Shown here: one piece after another, positions 1 through 11,967 of the stretch
Position numbering within the stretch: position 1 is the first letter of the stretch
Layout of the letters: the number at the start of each line of letters is the position of its first letter
Source: Calliphora vicina
Lineage: Eukaryota > Arthropoda > Insecta > Diptera > Calliphoridae
NCBI RefSeq assembly: GCF_958450345.1
Contig: NC_088784.1
Coordinates: 69,837,747-69,901,746, forward strand
Reading direction: 5' to 3'
DNA length: 64,000 bases
Notes under the pieces: model-generated
The model's input: only the letters and a program-made list of their open reading frames with translations
Told to the model about the DNA's origin: nothing
Databases searched by the model: none
Translations under genes and position numbers: made by a program

Positions 1-745
1 TCATAAAAGTGGATTTATTGGCACTCTTAGAAAAATACCTTTTTAGTTTTCTAAATTAATAAGCGTAGAATTAAACTTTTGCTTATTCTAAATTAACGAA
101 TCGAAAAATATGTAATTTGTAGCAAAAATTCGATTAAATACTACATTAAAAATACATAAATCCTTTTAATTTATCAAAATTAATGAGTCTAAAACATATC
201 AGTGCCTAATTACTTATGTAGTAAATATATTTGGTAATTTTTACCCTTAGATATTGATTTGAAATTAATGTCAAGTTACCTTTTAGGTAAATTGATCTGC
301 TAATTATTTTACACCGTAGTTATCTATTTGTTGAAGTTACGGACATTAGTGGTACTTTAAAAAAAGTACTTTTTCATATAAATATACATTTTGCATCCTT
401 GAATCGAAATGTTTAGAATTTCTTATAAATTAATTAATCAAAAAAATATGTAATTTTTTGCCAAATTAGGAGATTTATTGACCCTCATAGAAAAGTACCT
501 TTTTTTAGTTTCTAATAAGAGTAATAACAGAAGGGTATTTTTTTTAAAAAATTTAATGAAATTTGTCTCCTTTTCTAAATTACTAAATGTGAAACATGCT
601 TTATTGGTAGCTTTAAAAAAGCTATTGGTAACTTCAAAATTGCTAAATTACAATATGTTGCTTAAAACGATTTGCATCATACTTTTAAAAAAGTACCTTT
701 TTATAAAACTATTGAAAACTTAAGAATGCGGATTTTTTTTTCAAG
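1..745. repeat. AT-rich upstream DNA with diverged direct repeats
   Basis: No gene is seen. A segment near 8-70 (words 'TTTATTG', 'TAGAAAA', 'TACCTTTTT', 'TAGTTT') recurs near 471-535 and in part near 365 and 690, and the word 'AAAATATGTAATTT' recurs at about 105 and 445. These look like old, diverged direct repeats of unknown family. Short open frames here are AT-rich chance frames. Confidence 0.45.
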
Positions 746-1935
746 TTGTTAGCTTTTATTTTGAAATATTTGCAAAATATAAATTTATTGAAAGTATTGG
801 TTATTGTTGGCCATGACTTCTTCCAATCTTTCTGGCAACAAATGGAATATCTGCACAGAGAAAACAGATTCGTGATAGCAACCGAATTTGTTGCAAATCG
901 AATGATTTTACCTTAGTGACCGAATTTTACAGTTGTGGCTATACAATTTTGGAAGGGGTAACCAAAGGTTAATTGCTTCAACCGAAATTCTTCTTTATCA
1001 ACTGACTTTCTGTTGATAGAACCGAAAAATTCTATGTGTGCAACCGAATCATTCGATTGACAACAAATTCGGTTGCTGTCTATTTTCTCTGTATGGCAAA
1101 TAATTGTTTATGTTTTGAGGCCAAGAACGAATCAATTTCAGACACTCTGTTGTGAAGTGAAGCTATCGAAACAAATAGTAGTCGGACGGGGCATGGTCTG
1201 TACTATAAAGCGGGTGAGGCTAAACTTCCCAACCACTTGATTCTAAATACTTTTTAACAGGCATTGCAACATGTGGCCTAGCGTTGTCATGATGGAATAT
1301 TAAGGTTTCAGAAGGATCACTTGCATTTGGTTCAAGTTCCATGTGATGATCTGGCCATATTTCAGCAGTTAATAGATGGAGCACTTTTGCTCAAACCAAA
1401 TACAGAGCATTACTTTAGCACCATGGATATTTGGCATTTGTGTTGATTCAGCTGGATGGCCAGCTTCACATACGACCTCTTATGCTTCGGGTTATCGTAA
1501 TGAATCAATTTTTCATCGCAAGTAATGATTTGGTGCAAAAATTATTTTCTTCAATCATCATTTCGGACATCATTCAAGTCATTCAAGGTCTCTCTGCTTC
1601 AATTCGTGTAGTACCCAATTTCTCCGCTTTTGGATGACTCCTGTTTCTCGCAAATGTTGAGTAGCACCCAATGATTTTGCAAGCTCTTGTTGAGTTTTAC
1701 AACAATCTTCATAGAGTATTGCCTCCAATTCTTGGTCTTCAAACTTTTTGGCTGGCCTGTTAGATCTTTGTCTTCCGTGTTAAAAACACTACTTCTAAAC
1801 TGAACAAACCATCTCTCGCACGTTGAAACCAATGGAATACATTCACCAAGAGCTTTGGTGAGCCATAGATGTGCTTCAGCGGAACTTTTTCAAGTTAAAG
1901 AAGTAAAGCAAAACTTCCAGCATATGAATTCGACA
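745..1935 (-). mobile_element. Decayed mariner-type transposase, 3' part to N-terminal part
   Basis: Read on the minus strand the segment gives mariner-like transposase pieces in several frames. From 1832 downward: 'STCERWFVQFRS', then a linker like 'LKTKNW', then 'LNKSLQNHWVLLN', which parallels the mariner 'CQTQ.ELAKSLGVTQ' helix-turn-helix region. Near 1270 the minus strand encodes the 'HNARPHVA'-like DDE-region text, and near 800-850 the C-terminal 'LPERLEEVMANN'-like end. Frames are broken by stops and shifts, so it is a dead element of the Tc1/mariner superfamily. A separate inverted-repeat element (855-1092) is inserted near its 3' end. A related relic lies at 23035-23850. Confidence 0.75.
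855..1092. mobile_element. MITE-like element with ACAGAGAAAA ends, copy 1
   Basis: The left end begins ACAGAGAAAACAG followed by a segment containing GCAACCGAATTTGTTG. The right end is its inverted partner and finishes TTTTCTCTGT, so the element closes on long, slightly imperfect terminal inverted repeats. It interrupts the mariner relic. Two more copies lie at about 54615-54817 and 55448-55642. No target-site duplication could be read with confidence, so the superfamily is unknown. Confidence 0.7.
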
Positions 1936-4025
1936 TTTTCGAAGAAATAAAAACTTTGTTGTTTACACTATAATGTTCAATAACTAACAACTAAAATGAC
2001 ACATATTTACCCTTCAAAATGACATATAAGTTATTAAAAACAAATCCGCTTTCGCAAGATACGCCATTTTTAGGTCATACATCCAATACATAAAGGTGGC
2101 CTCAAAAAACCTTGTTGATATTTCCAACTTAAACAAAATTTATACCATTTTTAATTTTGTTTTCTTTTTCTTAAACTCTGGTGAACTGTACCAAAATCTC
2201 AGGAAGACCTTTCTCAGATTTTCTTGAAAATGTTTTCATATTTGTGCCAATGCAATGTAACGTATCATGATCAACTCCATCTGTATCAGAATTTTAGAGA
2301 TTTTCCACATAAATATTTAAGGAATGTTATTGATTATAAAGACTATTCCACAAGAAGAGAATCCCAAAACACTTGCTAATGTTTTGCATTTACTGAATAA
2401 TATACTTCTCAATGACTACTATATACCGTCTGTATTACTTGGAAGTAGTCGAGTAATGATTTATTTTGTATCTGATACAAAACTGCTAATTTTCATTGTA
2501 ATTTGTATGAGGACATTCAGCATTTACTGCTAGCGGCTTCTGTGAGTTACTACTATCAATGATTTATTAAAATCGTTAGTAACAATAAAGTACTTCTCTC
2601 CATTGACATTACGGTGATCAAATACTGAGTTCAAATGCTATCGTGTAATTAGTGAAGTGTCAAAATATATGCAGTTCAACTCATTACTTGGTAATTAAAG
2701 TATTTTTTGGGATGTAAAATAGTAAATATATTTGCTTTCTGATATATTACAATACACAATGTTGAACTTTAAATATCATTTAATTCTTTTTCAACAAGTT
2801 CCTTTTAAATTCTTTGAAATTGTATAAATTGTATATGACATTTTTATGTGTAAGTCTACACATAATTCAATAAAACTCTGCATACACAATCTTATGAAAA
2901 ATCCCCCCAAAAAAACCCAAACAGTATTTTAAAAGATGTTTAAGAAAACACACCCAAATACTCGTAATCGTACATGTTGTATGTGTCAATAAACAAAAGC
3001 TATAAAACAAACTAAATAAAACCCAATAACCTAAAAACCGAATGAAAAAAAAAAAACAGAAATAACAATAATGTTATTCATTATAAACCACAAACTGATG
3101 CAACTTACCAAAGATCTACTGACATGCATGCATGAACTGTTTGTGTGGAAAGATCACAAAAAGCCAAAACTAAATTCGAAAAACGAGGCAGTCAGCATTA
3201 AACGGCAACAAATAACAAAAGCTGTTAACAGCTACACAACAAGGCCCTTTATTTTAAACTATACAAACTAAAAAAGTGTTAACAAAAATTTCCGGGATCA
3301 TAAAAAACAATGCTGGAGTGAAAAATAATATATTAAGGATTTATGTTTTATGGTTATGTTCAGTAAATAAATTTTCAAGATTTATTATAGACAACAGCTA
3401 AAAATTTTTAAGCAGAAATCTGTAAAAATTACCTTTAATACTTTAAGCTAAAGAAACTAAAAATGTAATTATTTTCATTAAAACTAATTTTGCCATTAGA
3501 ATAAAGTTTTATCTTGTGGCTTTTTGCAATCATCTTCAAACGACCTTTAGGTCATTACAACTAAAATTAATTACATTTTTAGTTGTTGAATTTTTTAGTT
3601 TTTTCTACTTTTTGCATGAATGAAAATTAATATAATTTAGTGCTAGTAGGTAGAGACTCTCAAATTAAATAACAAAAAATTTAATTTTGAGAAAAAAAAA
3701 CAAATAAAAGATTTGCGCAATATTAAATACTAGTTAAAAAAACTCTAGTAAATAAATAAACTAGCATTGTTAATGAGATAATTACAGAAGTATACAATTG
3801 AGTATTTAAAATTTGCATATAAGCAATGTTAATAAACCGTGTAAACAAGTAACAAATCGGCACACATAGAGTAATTAAACAAATAATTTTTAAATGATTA
3901 AAACACTTTAAATTATAATTGAATATGAGAATTTTTTTTACTAAAATAATAGTTATAAGAAAATTTAATTGTTGTAAATATAATTTACATTATTATTTAA
4001 TTTCTTTTTGTTCATTTTATTACAG
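1936..4025. other. Gene A 5' region; no recognised feature
   Basis: AT-rich sequence with many poly-A/T runs. The start-codon exon and promoter of gene A should lie here or farther upstream. Two weak candidates for the missing first coding exon keep frame with the exon at 4026: ATG at 2835 with donor GTAAGT at 2850 (MTFLC), and an ATG near 3826 followed by a weak GTAAAC donor. Neither has a convincing TATA/Inr in front. Confidence 0.3.
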
Positions 4026-4144
4026 GAACTTTCTTTATTACTGCTTGCGTGCGCTGCTTCAGTGGTTGTGGCCAGACCACAAGATCCCATTGCTATTGTT
4101 AGCCAAGAATCAAATATTGAGCCAGATGGTTCTTACAATTATGC
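4026..4144 (+). CDS. Gene A, signal-peptide exon of an RR-1 cuticle protein (start exon missing)
   Basis: The exon follows a pyrimidine-rich acceptor (TTATTACAG) and ends at a GTAAGT donor at 4145 in phase 2. It encodes 'ELSLLLLACAASVVVA', a clear hydrophobic signal peptide, then 'RPQDPIAIVSQESNIE' and 'PDGSYNY', the usual N-terminal run of RR-1 cuticle proteins before the chitin-binding region. In this frame there is a stop upstream (3981) and no ATG, so the initiator methionine must come from an earlier short exon, as is common in insect cuticle genes. Joined to 11700-11967 it makes 128 residues plus the missing start, normal for the family. The protein would be secreted by epidermis into the cuticle. 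Gene identity beyond 'Cpr, RR-1' is not claimed. Confidence 0.88.
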
Positions 4145-4882
4145 GTAAGTATTTGTTATTTAGAAACATTGCATACCTTAAGGCGCTTTCATTTAAAGCA
4201 AAACAAAAGACTAAAGACACAAACCTTTTTTCTGGATGAAATGTTAAAGCTTTTTAAATTAAAAGCTAGAATCAATCAATTTTAAATACCTAAAATTACA
4301 GTGATTAACAATACAATAGAAACTTTTTCAAATATTCAATTAATAGATTACAATCCAAAAAAATTCTTAAGTAATTTTTATTTTTTTAGTATTTCATTAA
4401 TAAAGAGGGAGCCAAAAAAACGTATACTTTTATTAAGTTAAATAAAACTTAAACCGTTCAATATACAAATTCTCAAAAATACGTAAATTTATTCTTATAT
4501 TGTACAAATTCTTTAAACATTAAAATATTGCCTTACACTAGGTATTTATAAATTTAGCTACTTTTTTCGGAAATCCTCCCATTAAAGATTTTATAGTTTC
4601 TTCCGATACCATTTTGAATGAGGTGGTTCGCATTCGCTTAAATTCAGACATGTAAAATTATAAATTTTGTTAGACGTTTCTCCACATAATGTGAACGAAC
4701 TTTCTTCTTATTTTATATTTTTCAATTCTATTGATAGATTTTTTTAAATACATTTTTAAGTAAAATTATAAATTTTAGACGTTTCTCCACATAATTAATG
4801 ATAACTCAAAATGGTTTAGTCCAATGTTATTAAAATAAACTTAGAAAAGTTGATATATATATAACCCTTAAGCCAATTATAT

Positions 4883-5501
4883 ATTGCGTTTTAATCGGCT
4901 TAGTAGTTTCAGAGTTATAATAACAAATTGAAGCAAAAAAATATATTTTTTACCTGAAAATAGCAAATTTCTTTGTTTTAAAAAAATCATGAAAAATCGA
5001 AAATGGTATAAATTGTTCAGATTTATTGCTTTATTGCAAAGCCACATGTAATAGGAACAAAATGAAATATCGATCATAAAAATTTATGGATTCTTTTAAA
5101 ATTTATTCACAATTAAGCGAATTAGCTCATTTTCACAAAATTTAATTTTTTTGTTTGATATACATACAATTGAGTAGTTCATGTTCTTCTTTCGAATGAT
5201 TGAATTTTAAAACATTTTTCCCATACTATGTACAAATTTTAGCATATATATTGCGTTTCAATCGGCTCAGTAGTTTCAGAGTTATAATAACAAATTGAAG
5301 CAAAAACATATATTTTTTACGTGAAAATAGCAAATTTTTTTGATTTAAAAAAATCGTGAAAAATTGAAAACGATAGAAATTGTTCCGATTTATTACTTTA
5401 TCGCAAAGCCACACGTAATGGGAACCAAATGAGATATCAATCATAAAAATCGATGGATTCTTTTCAAATTTATTCACAATTAATTCGCCCATTTTCACAA
5501 A
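4883..5501. repeat. Direct repeat pair of about 255 bp in gene A intron
   Basis: Segments 4883-5141 and 5249-5501 align over their length (shared words 'AATCGGCT', 'AGTAGTTTCAGAGTTATAAT', 'CAAATTGAAGCAAAAA'), offset about 366 bp. Each copy also keeps an open minus-strand frame ending 'ITLKLLSRLKRN', but the frames are AT-biased and match no family I know. They are probably parts of an unclassified transposon. Confidence 0.65.
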
Positions 5502-5529
5502 ATTCTATGTGACCAATACCACAGTCCGA

Positions 5530-6155
5530 AATTCTGGACACTTGGGTAGATTTGCGTCCCGTGGTACAAAATCACTCTGTGCTGTTTTATATAATATACA
5601 ATGATTGGCTTCTTTTGCTAAAATTGCAAATAGCTTGCCACACAAGAAACTTCTTGGGGAATTTTGCTTTTTATCCGGTATTGTGCTTGAACAATGCCTA
5701 TTCCATCAGCCACATGAAAATCTTGACCCAGAAGTTTTAAAAATGTTCATCATCCATCATACAACCTTAATTTTTTCGCCATTTTTTTTTCTTCAAAGTT
5801 CTTTACCGCATTGCGATCTGGAACTTTCTAAACTTTATATGACTTCAACCCAGCAATAGCTTTGAATCACAGCATTTAATTTTACGAGCTACTTTTCTAA
5901 TAGAAGTGTTCGGTGCTTTTCGAAAAAGTTGTTCGACTTCTTTTGCCTTACCAATATCTGTTAGACCCTTTTTTCTTCCTGATCCAAGTTTTCTTTCAAG
6001 AAAGACTTTTATCTTTCTTATACTGTTTAATGGTTTTTGAGACAGTGTGACGATGAACCTTCTGATCTTTTTCTTTGTTTTTTGAAAGTCTATATTGGAT
6101 TTTTTTGAAATGTTTTAATTATTTTTTCACATACTTTTTTTCGCTGTCCATTTTG
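5530..6155 (-). mobile_element. Decayed Tc1-like transposase
   Basis: On the minus strand, starting near 6150, one reads 'MDSEKKYVKK', 'VHRHTVSKTIKQYKKDKSL', 'GSGRKKGLTDIGKAKE', 'APNTSIRKVARKIKC', then 'AGLKSYKV', 'VPDRN', 'GQDFHVADG' and 'FAILAKEAN'. This is the order of a Tc1-like transposase: paired helix-turn-helix DNA-binding region with a GRKKG linker, followed by the first part of the DDE catalytic region. Several frameshifts and stops make it non-functional. It lies in the gene A intron. Confidence 0.7.
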
Positions 6156-6234
6156 ATTCAGAAAAGATAATATCTGATATATTCCATTGAGAAAACAATG
6201 GAAACTTATTTATTACAGAGGTATGTTTGGGGTC

Positions 6235-6345
6235 TTTCTCAAGCTAGAAACTTGATCTGAAAACAGCCCCACACCATAATATTGCCACGGCCAAACTTGA
6301 CTATTATAGTTTGTGTGCTTGGGGCCCAGTCTCCCCCAAAGATTT
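6235..6345 (-). mobile_element. Tc1-family DDE-region fragment
   Basis: The minus strand encodes 'VKFGRGNIMVWGCFQ', matching the conserved 'GGG.VMVWGCF' block in the catalytic domain of Tc1 transposases. In minus orientation it precedes the helix-turn-helix part at 5530-6155, the wrong order for one intact gene, so it is a separate or rearranged fragment. Confidence 0.6.
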
Positions 6346-6454
6346 GGGCACTTGTTGTCATTTTTACAAAAAAGTGATCATTATCTCAGGCTCATATCTT
6401 GCAAACAGTTCGGAATTTTGATTTACTCTCTGAGGCAAAGTTGTAGCCCTTATC

Positions 6455-6700
6455 ATAAAGAACAAAAATTGTGAACATATAAAATCAAAAAAGCTTTATC
6501 TTCAAGAACAAAATCACAAAAAACGAAAACTTCTAAACCGAACGAGCCATCTCTCGCACGTAAAAACCAATGGAACATATTCACCATAAGATTTGGTGAA
6601 CAATCGGTGTTCTTCAGGGCCAGTTCTTTTTTCAAATTAAAGATGTAAAGCAAAACTTCCTCCATATGACGCTTTGTTGGTACCAAATTCGACAAGCCAA
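6455..6700 (-). mobile_element. Mariner transposase N-terminal fragment
   Basis: The minus-strand frame reads 'VPTKRHMEEVLLYIFNLKK' then 'MFHWFLRARDGSF', matching the mariner N-terminus ('..KRH.REVLL.FFNLKK' and '..WF.RFR.GDF'). The nucleotide sequence near 6535-6660 also resembles 1799-1905 in the other mariner relic. The frame stays open for 80 codons but the rest of the transposase is absent. Confidence 0.65.
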
Positions 6701-8309
6701 AAAAATCGTTGTTATTTAAACTTGTATTTTAAACTGTTCTGCCCCACTTCTTCAGGAATTTTCAGTTGTCCAAAGTCTCTGGCTAACTTCTGCCTAAATT
6801 GCTTTTTCAATGTATTAATAATATGGCGTGTGTTTTCAATAGGACCAAATATAAAAAATATCAAAAGAGGCTGTCACTTGACCTGACTTGTCAGAAGCCC
6901 TGAACAAACTTGTTTGACAGTTAATCTTTCCACAATTTTAACATTTACCAAGTTATTCGATTCCATAGCCATAAATTGTGTAAAATGTTAAACTTTACAC
7001 ACCGTCTAATTAAAATTTAATGTCAAACGCCTACTAGATTGTATTCTTTCTTTGTCCAGACATGTTTTTCAGTGCAATCCAAATAACAAAGTCATAAAAA
7101 TTAAATAAATTCTGTTATTAATTTTACGATTATTTGCAATTAATTAATGAAATTTTAATTACTGCAATTTGTTGAAAAATAAAAATTATGGCTGAGATAA
7201 TTTTCAATCTTGGGCAAAATAAAAACAAACAAAAATAGTTCAAGGTTAGGTACAAAAACAAAGACACAACACCAAATGTTTGCTGTTGTGTTATAGATTC
7301 AATTCCCAACTAAGAGAATCTAGTCTCTTACTGGTTTCCTTATTCAGTTTAGAAGACTATGATCAACATATTTTCGTACATAAACTATTTCTTTAATTAT
7401 AACAATTTAACTTGAAAATAAACCGATTTTTTTATCTGCAAAGGTCATTATCATAATCATTTTACCGGCTAAAGACAATAAATGTAAATAAAATATAAAT
7501 AATGAAGTAATTTACACCATAATATTTTAAAAATTAAATACCTTGGGGAAAAAATACCCCAAAAAAATATACAAGTTGGTTCAATAATTTATAGTATTTA
7601 ATTTCTTGCGTTTATTTTAAGACTCTCTTGCCAAAATAACTCTGGGTGATGTTAGTGAAAAAATATTTTTATGATTTCTTTTTAATTTTGCGATATTAAC
7701 TTAAATTTTAAATAAATAAATAAACAAACCAGTATCATAAGAAATTCCAATGGTTTGTTTTTATTTCAATGTGGCAAATAAAAATCGACAATTATTTTAA
7801 TTTATATGTTTAAATTAAACGAGATTTTTTTGGGAATTTCTTTTCTAGTTGATTAACCCACATCATTTTTCTAGAAAGTCTTTATTAATTCGTTTTAAAA
7901 AAAAATGTTTGAAGGCGCCAATTATTATATAAAAATTAAAATTTTATCAAAATTGTTTTGGAGAATAAAAACACAAAAGATTGAGTTAATGTTTTTTTCG
8001 AATGCCAGTCAAAAACTGTCTAAACAAATTGAATTATAATGTCATGATAAATAACGCTGTTTATTTTATTTATTACATTTTTTAAAAAGAATAGAAACGA
8101 CTCGTGTCATTTATATAAAATTGTTATTTTAACTAACATTTGATATTTAACATTAAATGGTTTTTAGATATACTCTACATTAGGCGGCAAAAAGCTTTCG
8201 AAAAATTCAACTTCAAATTTTGAAAAATAAGAAATCAAACTTTATATTTTCGAAATTAAAATTTGTTTAAATAAGTACTTTAAGAAAAAAGTTTTTTTTA
8301 ACATTTTTC
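6701..8309. other. Gene A intron, no feature recognised
   Basis: AT-rich intronic DNA with long A and T runs. I see no gene, RNA gene or clear repeat with another copy in the window. Confidence 0.4.
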
Positions 8310-10420
8310 TCTATAATCAATAATTTACACAACTTCAATGTTTTTGAATATAATTTCGAATTTTTCGAACACTATTTCATTTTAGTAGTTAAAAAAAAAA
8401 TCACAAACTGCGAAGCGTTTTGCTTATCTGCAGATACACCCAGAGTCTATGGTGGAAACTGAACCCGCTACCCTCACATTATACCACACGAATTGAATCT
8501 CTATTTAAATTTTAAATGTGATTCCCAATATTTTGAATCTTTAAGAAATAATTTAGAAAAAATTTGTATTTTCGGAATTATAATTTTATTAAAAAAGTCT
8601 GTAAAAACCCCAAAAAACTAGATATTTCTGAAGTTTAATCAATATTTTATACAATTTCAAAATTTTCGAATATAACGAATTTTTCGAACATGAATTTCTT
8701 GTTATACAAATACATTTTTCATTGTCTTCTTAAGGTTTTTCAAATAAATTTCCATATATTTATTGATTTTAGACAAATATTGATGACTTTTCGCACTTGT
8801 CGAATTGAGAAACCTTCAAGAGAGAATCTCTAATTAAATTTGAAACGTTCATGTAAATTCCCAATATTTAGAATCAGGAATAATTTCCACAAAATTTTTA
8901 TTTTCGGAAATAAAATTTTATTAAAACCAAAAGAAAACTAGACATTTTTAAAATTTCGAAAATAACTACGAATATGAATTTTTTGCTGTATTATCAAATT
9001 GTTCATGAATTTAAAGGTTTGTTCGAAAATTCCGAAATTTTCGAAAATAACTTCGAATTTTTAAAACATGAATTTTTTATTGTATAATCAAATTTTTGTC
9101 CTCCTAAGGTTTTTCACATACATTTTCATATTTTTAGAAACTATAGATAAATATTGAAGCCTTTTCGCACTTGACTAATTGAGATACCTTGTATAATTCA
9201 AGAAAAATCATTTCTTGAAAATCTCTTGTTAAATTTGAAATGTGATTACGAAACGTTCAAGTATTTTATTGTAAACACTGTTAAAGGATTATATTAGTAA
9301 ATTCTCAATATTTAGAATCTTTAAGAAATAATTTCGACAAAATTTTTATTTTCGGAATTAAAATTTTGTTAAAAATTCAAAAAAAAATAGTATTTTTTAA
9401 AGATTAATCTTTAAAATCAATAATTTTCACAATTTTCGAAATTAACTTCGAATTTTTCGAACATGAATTTTTTGCTGTATAATCAAATTGTTCATGAATT
9501 TAATTGTTTTCCTAAAGTGTTCACATAAATTTTCATATTTTTAGTAATTATAGAAAAATATTGATGACTTTTCGCACTTGACGAATTAAGAAAAATGGTA
9601 CAATTCGAGAAAAATCATTTCTTGAGAAGCACATTTCTTGAATTGTGATTTCGAAACGTTCAAGTATTTTATTATATATCCTGTTAAAGGAATCTTTAAG
9701 AAATAATTTTGACAAAATTTTTATTTTCAGAATTAAAATTTTGTTAAAAACTCAAATCAACTAGATATTTTTAATGTTTAACCTTCAAAATCAATAATTT
9801 TCACAATTTCGAAATTTTCGAATATAACTTCGAATTTTTCGAACATGAATATTTTGTTGCATAATTAAATTTTTGGATTTTAGACAATTATTGCTGACTT
9901 TTTGCTCTTGACGAATTGAGAAACCTTGTACAATTCAAGGAAAATCAATCTCTAATTAACATTTTGTTAAAAAACCCCAAAGGTTAACCTTCAAAATCAA
10001 TATTTTACACAATTTCGAAATTTTCGAATTTTTCGAACATAGAATTTTTCATAAATTTATTTGTTTTCCTAAGATTTTTCACATAAATTCTCATATTTTT
10101 ATTGATTTTAGACAAGTATTGATATAGACATTTAAGCATTACTTTAGAGTCGTGTTTTTGGTTTTTATAACTTACTTTTATTACCAAAAAAAATAGTAAT
10201 TTTTTAAAGATTAATCTTCAAAATCAATAATTTACACAATTTCGAATTTAATTTCGAATTTTTCGAACATAAAATTTTTCATTAAATTAATTACCTTTCT
10301 TAGATTTTTCACATAAATTTTCATATTTTTATTGGTTTTAGACAAGTATTGATGGCTTTTTGCTTTTGATGGATTGAGATATTTTAATATAGACATTTTG
10401 ATTTTAACGACTTACTTACA
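8310..10420. repeat. Diverged AT-rich tandem array in gene A intron
   Basis: The words 'CGAATTTTTCGAACATGAAT' and 'GACTTTTCGCACTTGACGAA', plus 'CACATAAATTTTCATATTTTTA', recur in the same order. The first is near 8684, 8970, 9064, 9458, 9838, 10032 and 10258, the second near 8788, 9160, 9568, 9905 and 10350. Spacing is irregular (roughly 190-390 bp) because units have lost or gained segments. This is an old, decaying satellite-like array. A SINE is inserted near its left end. Confidence 0.65.
8392..8498 (-). mobile_element. tRNA-derived SINE-like copy 1
   Basis: On the minus strand it reads 'GTAGCGGGTTCAGTTTCC', a decayed pol III box B in a T-arm setting, then 'ACTCTGGGTGTATCTGCAGA' and 'AAGCAAAACGCTTCGCAGTT', ending in a T run. 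The copy at 46370-46491 matches it across this whole stretch. Both are therefore copies of one short tRNA-type retroposon. Confidence 0.65.
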
Positions 10421-11699
10421 ATTGCAAAATTTTAGTGATATTTGGATATATATTAGCAGTTTCTAACAGATTTTGAAACTTAAAATACATTTGTACAGCT
10501 TAACACAGTCGTTACTGCTCTATTGTCTTCCCAATTTTTAAAATATATCTAACAAATTTTCATGTCACATACATTTTATGCTAAAACTCATTAGACTAAA
10601 TACAGTTTATGGTTTTTTAATCTCTTGTTTAGTCTGTTAAATCTAAACTATATTTAATTTGACATAAATTTATAACAATGAATCTAAAATAAAGTGTTTA
10701 ATGTCTTGATTTTTTTTTCTCTATAATTTTAATAAACATAGAAAATGATTCACATAATTTAATTCAGCTGTTCGACTTAAAATTATAATTTTTATTAAAG
10801 TTTAAGTAAATAAAAATATTTAAATACACATTTACCTCAGCAGACTAGACTGGTTTGTGTGACAAAAGAACAAATTACTAAAATAAATTCTAAAAATTTA
10901 AACATTTAAATTGTTGTTTTTCCAAATATTTATTAATGAACTTACGTAAATCGGGTTTTAGTTTAGATCTTTCTTCCATAATTAATAACAATTTAGAAAT
11001 TCATTAAAACTTTGACGTAATTCAATATTTTATAGATAAATGAGAAATGCGTAGGATGTTGTTTTTAAAAGTCCTTGATATAATTTCTTTATAGATCATA
11101 GATTTCCTACTTCTCTGTATTATTTATGACACAATTTTATTCGAAATATTGTATATTTATGAAAAAAACGATAACATAAATAACTTTTATTTGTTTTAAT
11201 TTAAAGTTCAATAAAATTCATTGATTTGATAAGGTAAACAACATGTTGGACATTAAATATATACGAATAAATACATAAATATTATTCATCAGTTAAGATA
11301 TTTTGATGTGACATAAATAAAACAAACAACTGTCAAATACAAATTCAAAACTATATATACAGAAATATCTGGTTTATATTGTTTAAAGTTTAAAGGAAAT
11401 TTTGTCTTATTTTTTATATTTTAATTAGATGCAAAGTTTAAATAAATACTTCTATACAATAAAGTTAAATGAACTTAGATATTAACTTGTTAGTTTATAA
11501 AAATTTCATGGGAAAATGTAGAAGTTCAGAAATAAACATGACTTGCGAACAGAATATAATAAAAAAAATAATAATATTCTCTTGCTTACAAAACAACAAA
11601 TAAACAATTTCGAAATTTTCGAACATACACAAGTTACATTTAAAAAATTAACCTTTCAGCTTAATCACTTTTACTTAATTTCCTTCTTTCTAATTACAG
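10421..11699. other. Gene A intron 3' part, no feature recognised
   Basis: AT-rich DNA ending in the acceptor tract and TAATTACAG before 11700. No other feature seen. Confidence 0.4.
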
Positions 11700-11967
11700 T
11701 TACGAAACCGCCAATGGCATTAAGGGCGAAGAGACTGGTACCTTGAAAAAGGCCACCTCTCCCGATACTAGTGATGTGATTATAGCCCGAGGTTCTGTCT
11801 CCTATACTTCGCCCGAAGGCAATTTAATCACCTTAAACTATGCAGCTGATGATGAAAATGGTTTCCAACCACAAGGTGATCATTTGCCCACACCTCCACC
11901 AATCCCACCAGCAATCCAAAAAGCTTTGGACTACTTGTTAAGCTTGCCTCCTTCCAAACGTCGTTAA
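11700..11967 (+). CDS. Gene A, chitin-binding exon of an RR-1 cuticle protein
   Basis: The first base completes the split codon GC|T (Ala), giving 'SYNYA' joined to '[13 protein letters not shown]'. The exon then has '[18 protein letters not shown]' and '[19 protein letters not shown]', the extended Rebers-Riddiford RR-1 chitin-binding consensus with its aromatic residues. One extra acidic residue sits in the usual 'YxADENGF' turn. It closes with '[18 protein letters not shown]' and TAA at 11965-11967. The exon stands out by codon choice from its AT-rich surroundings. A likely poly(A) signal AATAAA is at 12089-12094, with others after it. The role is a structural cuticle protein binding chitin outside the cell. 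It could belong to the Drosophila Cpr49A, 65 or 78 groups; I cannot decide which. Confidence 0.92.

Noticed and set aside
2835..2849. First coding exon of gene A (ATG at 2835, donor at 2850)
   Set aside because: It keeps frame and has a good donor, but the ATG context is poor and no TATA/Inr is placed to serve it. Left as a candidate only.
4877..5498. Two related minus-strand frames of 66 and 90 codons as a small gene family
   Set aside because: They lie in a direct repeat pair, are AT-biased, lack start or promoter signals and resemble no known protein.
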